Source of the DNA: Streptomyces canus
GTDB lineage: Bacteria; Actinomycetota; Actinomycetes; Streptomycetales; Streptomycetaceae
Direction of reading: 5' to 3'
NCBI RefSeq assembly: GCF_001514145.1
Contig: NZ_KQ948658.1
Coordinates: 610,616 to 674,615 of the forward strand
Length of the DNA: 64,000 nucleotides
Below are positions 59,416 through 64,000 of this stretch, in pieces. A program made the translations under genes and the position numbers. Positions within the stretch are counted from its first letter, which is position 1. Every line of letters starts with the position of its first letter. The notes beneath the pieces are model-generated. The model was not told where the DNA came from. It saw only the letters and a program-made list of their open reading frames with translations, and did no database searches.

Positions 59416-60549
59416 CTAGGTGTCCCGGAGCTCCGCCCGCAGGGAGTCGCGCAGCCGGCGGAGGTCGTCCGCGGGGCGGCCCAGGCCGTTGAGGCGCAGA
59501 CGGGCCGCCTCGGTGCGGTCGACGGGGCGGACGGTGAAGGCCAGGTTCATCGAGGCGCGCAGCATCCACAGGTCGTAGGCGAGCAGCCGGACCGCGTGGG
59601 CCTGCGCCGCCACCAGGTCCGGGTCGGTCGTTCCCAGGTCCTGGAGCCGGGCGTGCAGCCGGTGCACGGCGATGCTCTGCTGCCCGCAGTCCCGTGCCGT
59701 GCCGCGCGACGCCGGACCGGGTTCGCCGCACGCGGCCACCGCCTCGTCGGCCGGCGTCTGCGCGGCCACCGCCTCGTCCAGGACCGCGACGAGCGCCCGC
59801 AACTGCTCCGGCCGCGACGGGCGGACGGGGGCCGGGCGGCGGTGGGGGCGCGGCAGTGGTCGTACGGCAGCGAGCAGTTGTACGGCAGCGAGCCACCGCC
59901 GCGCGCCGAGCCGCCGTACGGCAGCGCGCCACCGTGCCGCTTGAGGCGCGGGCGCGTCCGGAGTTGTGCCTGTGTGCGTGGCCCCTCCTGGCGTCCGTGG
60001 CGTCTGGCTCGGCCCCTTGGGCTGGGCCTGCGGGCCGTCGCGACCGCGTGGTCCCGCGTCGGTGGCTGCCGCGGGCGGCAGGGGCCCGCGACCGCGATGC
60101 CCCGGGCCTGGCCGGTGTGGCCGCCCGACCGTGGGGCCCCGGGCTGCGGGGCCCGCGACCCCGTGGTGGTCCCGGCGCCGGCGTGTGCCGCGGGCGGCTG
60201 CGCCCCGCAGCCCGCGACGTTCCGGGCCTGGCCGGTGTGGCCGCCCGACCGTGGGGCCCCGGGCTGCGGGGCCCGCGACCCCGTGGTGGTCCCGGCGCCG
60301 GTGTATGCCGCGGGCGGCTGGGCCCCGTGACCGCGACGCTGCGGGCTCCGCCGGTGTGCCTGCCCGACCGGCCCCGGACTGCGGGGCCCGCGGCCGTGAC
60401 GCTTCGGGCCGGCCTGTGAGGCCTGTGCCACCGCGGAACGAGTCCGTCGGCAGGGCCTCGCGGACGCGGAGAACCCGGCTCCGCCCGTCGCGTCCCTCCC
60501 AGTGTGCGCCTCGTGCGCGGTCGGGTGTCCCCGTGCGTCCGTCGGGCAA
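59416..60549 (-). CDS. Hypothetical protein with low-complexity N-terminal repeats and a helical C-terminal domain
   Basis: The C-terminal 130 residues look like a genuine helical domain (PEQLRALVAVLDEAVAAQ, QQSIAVHRLHARLQDLGTTD, VRLLAYDLWMLRASMNLAFT). The N-terminal 240 residues are Arg/Gly/Pro-rich and contain a 40-residue tandem repeat encoded by the 120-bp DNA repeat at 60102-60341. No clear RBS or start distinguishes the true beginning, so the long N-terminus may not be translated. I recognise no family; the helical part has no catalytic motif. Confidence 0.45.
   Translation of the reverse strand: MPDGRTGTPDRARGAHWEGRDGRSRVLRVREALPTDSFRGGTGLTGRPEASRPRAPQSGAGRAGTPAEPAASRSRGPAARGIHRRRDHHGVAGPAARGPTVGRPHRPGPERRGLRGAAARGTRRRRDHHGVAGPAARGPTVGRPHRPGPGHRGRGPLPPAAATDAGPRGRDGPQAQPKGPSQTPRTPGGATHTGTTPDAPAPQAARWRAAVRRLGARRWLAAVQLLAAVRPLPRPHRRPAPVRPSRPEQLRALVAVLDEAVAAQTPADEAVAACGEPGPASRGTARDCGQQSIAVHRLHARLQDLGTTDPDLVAAQAHAVRLLAYDLWMLRASMNLAFTVRPVDRTEAARLRLNGLGRPADDLRRLRDSLRAELRDT
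60102..60341. repeat. 120-bp tandem repeat, two copies
   Basis: Bases 60102-60180 and 60222-60300 are identical (79 nt), and the remaining 41 bases of each unit are similar. A more diverged third unit lies at about 60040-60101. The period is a multiple of three, so the minus-strand frame of the hypothetical gene stays open through it. Confidence 0.85.
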
Positions 60550-60722
60550 GGCTTGATCGGGCGTTCTCAGGGGTAGTTGTCCTCCCCCGGGAGTAGCGGA
60601 AGGCGGTGCGGTCGTCCCGGGGAGGCAGGGCAGGTGCCTCCGTGGGCACGATGTGCGGGCGGGTCTCGGGGAAGAGGCTGGTTCGTGTCGGGGAACAGGA
60701 AACCAGGCCCGAGGAGGGCGCC

Positions 60723-60833
60723 ATGAACCGCCAGATCCGCGTTCGCGTCACCCGTCGGCCCTCGTCCTCCCGTGACACCCGGCAGCCCGAGATCGACCGC
60801 AGGACACCGTCGGGACGGCTGCTGCCGTACTGA
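60723..60833 (+). CDS. Possible 36-residue basic peptide
   Basis: ATG 60723 is preceded by GAGGAGGGCGCC, a very good RBS. The frame encodes MNRQIRVRVTRRPSSSRDTR followed by QPEIDRRTPSGRLLPY. It is strongly basic with no membrane segment. No family is recognised, and the codon bias does not settle whether it is real; only the RBS argues for it. Confidence 0.4.
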   Translation: MNRQIRVRVTRRPSSSRDTRQPEIDRRTPSGRLLPY

Positions 60834-61006
60834 CACCGGCCCGGGCAATCCCTCGACGCCCCACGACCGGCGACGGGCCATCGACGTCCACCCCGGCGCG
60901 CGCACCGCTTCAGCGCACCGCCCGTAGCGCCCGTACAGCCCAGCCGCAGCACCACGCCCGGCAGCGGGACGCCCGTCCGCCGGCTCGTCGACCTGCCCCT
61001 CGGCAC

Positions 61007-61678
61007 TCAGCTCAGGCAACGGTCGATCGCCGTCCGCAGCGCCTGCCGCAGCTCCGGCGAGGGCAGCGGGCCACCGCCCCCGGCCACTGCCGTGACCCCC
61101 GCGGCGACCTGGCGCAGCTTGGTGTTGGAGAGCTGCGAGGCCTCCCGCAGGACGTTCCACGCCTGGTCCGGGGAGCAGGCGTGGGTGGCCATCAGGACCC
61201 CGCGCGCCTGGTCGATGACCGGGCGGGTGACCATCGCCTGCCGGAGCTGCTCGACCTCCGTGCGCAGCAGGTCCAGCTGTTCCGCGCGCTCCAGGACCAC
61301 CGCGGAGGGCACGGGCTCCCGGCGGGTCCCGGGGCCGTGCAGCGGATCGTCGGGATCCAGACCGGCCATCTCCAGGACGCGGCGCGGCTGGTCGTTCCAG
61401 CCGGTCGCCGTCACCCGTATCCGACGGCGGCGGCCGTAGGTGTCGAGGACCTCCAGCAACCGCAGTCCCGTCGTGTCCATGAAGGCGACGCCGGTCATGT
61501 CCAGGTCGACCCGGTCGGTGCCGTCCGGCAACCGCGCCAGGGCCGTGGCCAGGGTGTCCGCACAGCCGTGGATCAGATCGCCGCGGAGGACGAGCACGGC
61601 CCTGCCCCCCTCCACGCCGGCGTCGATGGTCAGGTTGTTCATTCGCCCTGCGAGCGATGTGTGTGCCGCTGAGCTCAT
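61007..61678 (-). CDS. STAS-ANTAR protein (anti-sigma factor antagonist with RNA-binding domain)
   Basis: A 223-residue regulator. The N-terminal STAS domain is AVLVLRGDLIHGCADTLATAL and VDLDMTGVAFMDTTGLRLLEVL; the phosphorylatable residue is Thr in MDTTG (usually Ser). A C-terminal ANTAR domain follows: MVTRPVIDQARGVLMATHAC and SPDQAWNVLREASQLSNTKLRQVA, a fold that binds paired RNA hairpins to prevent termination. ATG 61678 has GAGGCGG upstream; a GTG at 61708 is possible. It is divergent from a MEDS-ATPase gene, a likely partner kinase. Confidence 0.9.
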   Translation of the reverse strand: MSSAAHTSLAGRMNNLTIDAGVEGGRAVLVLRGDLIHGCADTLATALARLPDGTDRVDLDMTGVAFMDTTGLRLLEVLDTYGRRRRIRVTATGWNDQPRRVLEMAGLDPDDPLHGPGTRREPVPSAVVLERAEQLDLLRTEVEQLRQAMVTRPVIDQARGVLMATHACSPDQAWNVLREASQLSNTKLRQVAAGVTAVAGGGGPLPSPELRQALRTAIDRCLS

Positions 61679-61957
61679 GTCCGCCTCGCTGCTCCCCACA
61701 GTCGTCACGACGTTGAGTCACCGATCGCCACCGGCTCCCGGCCCGGTCCGAGGGTGTGGCCGCACACGGAACCCGGCGGTGCTGGAATGCGCCTGCCCGG
61801 CACGTCGGGGAGTACACCCGGCGCATCGGGGAGTGACAGGCGCTTGCCGGGGGTAAACGCGGTCTCGTCCAGGTAGTGGCGGAGAGACGTTTCTGGCGGG
61901 GAGACGTATCGAAGGGAAGACAGCCCGGTCGGGAGAGTGGAGAGCAGGTGTGGACAG

Positions 61958-62953
61958 ATGGCCCGAGACGCCCCGGCGCCGCCTTCCGGCGGGCGGGAGC
62001 GCGGTGACGACGCCGTGAACACCGTGGTCGAGACCGCGGGTCCGTTCGTGCATCCCGCGCTCTTCTACCGCGACGAGAGGGAGTACCTCGCCGGTGTGGT
62101 GCCGTTCGTACGCAAGGCACTCGCCGCCGGGGAACCGGTGGCCGTGGCCGTGCCCACCGAGAACCTGCGGCTGCTGAAGGCGGAGATCGGCGCCGCGGAG
62201 GCCGTACGGTTCCTCGACATGCGGGAGGCCGGGCGCAACCCCGGCCGGATCATCCCGGGGGTGCTGCGCGCCTTCGCCGACGCCCAGCCGCCGGGCACCC
62301 GGGTGCGGATCGTCGGCGAGCCGATCTGGGCCGGGCGCACGGCCACCGAGTACCCGGCCTGCGTCCAGCACGAGGCGCTGATCAACGCTGCCTTCCAGGG
62401 CCGGCCGGTCACCATCCTGTGCCCCTACGACACCCGGCGCCTCGCCCCGCAGGCCGTCGCCGACGCCTACGCCACCCACCCCGTGGTCGTCGACGCCGGC
62501 TCCGGACGCGAGGAGGAGAGCGGACGGTACGACTTCGAGGCCGTGCACGCCCGCTACAACGCGCCGCTGCCGCCGGCCCCGGACGTGCCGGCCCACGCCT
62601 TCGCCGCCGATGTGCTCGGCGAGATCCGGCACTTCGCCACCGACGCGGCCGAGCGGTTCGGGCTGGTGCGGCCCCGGCTCGACGACCTGGCGCTGGCTGT
62701 CGCCGAGCTGACCACCAACAGCGTGGTGCACGGCGGCGGTTCGGGCCTGCTGCGGATGTGGGCCGAGGACGGGCACGTGGTGTGCGAGGTCCGCGACCGG
62801 GGACACCTCACCGACCTGCTGGCAGGCCGCCGGCCGCCTTCCCATGGCCGGCAGGGCGGCCGGGGCCTGCTCATGGTCAACCTCGTCACCGACCTCGTGC
62901 GGGTGCACACCGGGCCGGACGGCACCACGGTCCGCTGCTGGTTCGCCCTCTGA
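61958..62953 (+). CDS. MEDS domain / HATPase anti-sigma factor-like kinase (RsbA type)
   Basis: A 331-residue sensor. The MEDS domain covers residues about 30-190 (HPALFYRDEREYLAGVVPFVR, DMREAGRNPGRIIPGVL), a module proposed to bind methanogen/methylotroph-type or hydrocarbon signals. A C-terminal HATPase_c_2 domain of the RsbW type has DDLALAVAELTTNSVVHGGG and GRGLLMVNLVTDLVRVH. ATG 61958 is preferred; GTG 62015 is an alternative. It could phosphorylate the STAS protein next door, as RsbW does RsbV. Confidence 0.88.
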   Translation: MARDAPAPPSGGRERGDDAVNTVVETAGPFVHPALFYRDEREYLAGVVPFVRKALAAGEPVAVAVPTENLRLLKAEIGAAEAVRFLDMREAGRNPGRIIPGVLRAFADAQPPGTRVRIVGEPIWAGRTATEYPACVQHEALINAAFQGRPVTILCPYDTRRLAPQAVADAYATHPVVVDAGSGREEESGRYDFEAVHARYNAPLPPAPDVPAHAFAADVLGEIRHFATDAAERFGLVRPRLDDLALAVAELTTNSVVHGGGSGLLRMWAEDGHVVCEVRDRGHLTDLLAGRRPPSHGRQGGRGLLMVNLVTDLVRVHTGPDGTTVRCWFAL

Positions 62954-63101
62954 CCCGCGTGGCTTCCTTCCGTGGCCGAAGTGCGCCGGTCTCCTTGGCT
63001 CCGGTCCCGTTTGACCTGCGAATTCGTTTCGCCGTCCCCCCGCGTGGGCAGGGTTCGGGCAGCGTGGCCCGGTCAAGGCCTCGGGTGGGGGGAGCGCGGC
63101 G

Positions 63102-63980
63102 GTGCCCGACCATGTGCGTACGGCGGACGGACGACGGTTACGGGTGGAGGTCTCGGGGGATCCGCACGGACGCCCCGTGTTCCTCCTGCACGGCATGCCC
63201 GGCAGCCGGGTGGGGCCGAAACCCCGCTCGATGTTCCTCCACCAGCGCGGCGCCCGCCTCATCAGCTACGACCGGCCGGGATACGGCGGTTCGGACCGTA
63301 TGCCGCGCCGCCGGGTGGCGGACGTGGCCCAGGATGTGGCCGACGTGGCCGACGCCCTCGAACTCGACCGGTTCGCGGTGGCCGGCCGCTCCGCCGGAGC
63401 CCCGCACGCCCTGGCCTGCGCCGCGCTGCTGCCCGACCGGGTGACCAGGGCGGCGGCGATGGTGGGGTGGGCACCACGCGACGCGGAGGGCCTGGACTGG
63501 TATGCGGGGATGGCGCCTTCCAACGTCGCCGCCCTGAGCACGGCCGCCACCGACCCCGAGCGCTTCGCCGCCGGGATCATTCCGCGCTCCGCCGCCATCC
63601 GCAGTGATCCCGCGCGCCTGCTGGAGGAGCTGCGCGAGGACCTCACCGCCGACGACCGGCTGATCGTCTCGGACAACACCATCCGCTCGATGCTGCTGCG
63701 CAACTACCGCGAGGCGTTGCGCACTTCGCCGTACGGCTGGATCGACGACGCCCTGGCCCTCACCGCGTCCTGGGGCTTCGACCCGGCGCGGATCAAGGTG
63801 CCGGTGCTGCTGTGGCACGGCAAGGACGACGTCTTCTCCCCGGCCTCGCACGCCTCCTGGCTCGCCGACCGCATCCCGCGTGCCACGGCCGTCCTGGAAC
63901 CCACGGCGGCCCACTTCGCCGCCCTGCGCGCCCTGCCCGCCGTGCTGGACTGGCTGCTCGCCGAAGCGCGGACGCGCTGA
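63102..63980 (+). CDS. Alpha/beta hydrolase
   Basis: A 292-residue hydrolase. It has the oxyanion segment FLLHGMPGSRVGPKPR, ISYDRPGYGGSDRMPRR, the nucleophile elbow VAGRSAGAPHALA (Ser in GRSAG), the acid in LLWHGKDDVFSP and a His in EPTAAHFAALRALP. GTG 63102 follows GGGGGGAGCG. It resembles haloperoxidase/esterase-type cytoplasmic hydrolases. The following 20 bases to the window end hold no feature. Confidence 0.9.
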   Translation: MPDHVRTADGRRLRVEVSGDPHGRPVFLLHGMPGSRVGPKPRSMFLHQRGARLISYDRPGYGGSDRMPRRRVADVAQDVADVADALELDRFAVAGRSAGAPHALACAALLPDRVTRAAAMVGWAPRDAEGLDWYAGMAPSNVAALSTAATDPERFAAGIIPRSAAIRSDPARLLEELREDLTADDRLIVSDNTIRSMLLRNYREALRTSPYGWIDDALALTASWGFDPARIKVPVLLWHGKDDVFSPASHASWLADRIPRATAVLEPTAAHFAALRALPAVLDWLLAEARTR

Positions 63981-64000
63981 CGCGCGCACTGGCGGATGGG

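Noticed and set aside
60102..60341. CRISPR-like repeat
   Set aside because: Only two copies with 120-bp period, no spacers of constant length and no cas genes; it is a coding or simple tandem duplication.
57629..61006. Very long open frame (1125 codons) on the minus strand
   Set aside because: It is a shadow of the APC permease and the hypothetical gene in another frame; the translation is Arg/Pro/Gly-rich with no domain, as expected from high-GC antisense codon bias.
61840..61957. Sigma-B type promoter (GGGTAA) before the MEDS-ATPase gene
   Set aside because: The -10 resemblance is partial and no convincing -35 (GTTT/GnnT) at the right distance was found.

Overview
This window looks like a piece of a Streptomyces chromosome. 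It is very GC rich, with G/C at third codon positions, many GTG and TTG starts, ATGA/GTGA stop-start overlaps, leaderless-looking promoters and several regulator-plus-ABC-transporter sugar loci without an ATPase gene. It reads as accessory rather than core sequence. I saw no rRNA, tRNA, CRISPR array, transposase or phage gene. Several genes are visibly decaying.

Layout. 1-2340: the start of an NlpC/P60 wall hydrolase and a BlaI repressor/M56 metalloprotease pair. 2389-10056: a probable periplasmic metal (copper-like) region. It holds four small secreted or membrane proteins with related C-terminal ends, two DUF305 genes (one frameshifted), a DUF3105 protein, a cysteine-synthase-like PLP enzyme coupled to an MFS exporter, and a tyrosinase remnant. 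10295-17231: esterase, quinone oxidoreductase, cyclophilin-like protein, AraC regulator, two tandem YjbR proteins, DUF2182 and DUF1326. 17708-20269: small membrane protein, lipoprotein, secreted protein, MMPL fragment. 20447-26279: TetR plus ABC importer plus beta-glucuronidase, ended by a strong hairpin. 26312-36237: vWA protein, a chimeric pseudogene, enoyl-CoA hydratase, two related alpha/beta hydrolases, a response regulator lacking its phospho-Asp, LtrA, SDR, MFS and TetR. 36280-43419: a divergent GH1/GH32 and LacI/ABC sugar locus. 43432-50527: MMPL transporter, a duplicated histidine kinase, SGNH hydrolase and one response regulator. 50432-53759: DedA, methyltransferase and a second complete kinase/regulator pair. 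53763-57690: a MarR-type redox operon with a 34-bp dyad operator. 57724-63980: APC permease, a repeat-bearing hypothetical gene, STAS-ANTAR and MEDS-ATPase signalling genes, and a hydrolase.

The most unusual signals are as follows. (i) Two related kinases share one regulator; one kinase has a secreted hydrolase gene where its regulator should start, and two 80-bp promoters with identical 62-nt internal spacing link the transporter to the kinase/regulator operon. (ii) A 52-bp element (41/52 identical) lies upstream of both an SDR operon and an MFS/TetR pair. (iii) A twice-occurring cassette of small Cys/His-rich secreted proteins with DUF305 has a shared promoter decamer. (iv) One response regulator and one hydrolase each lack the canonical active residue.
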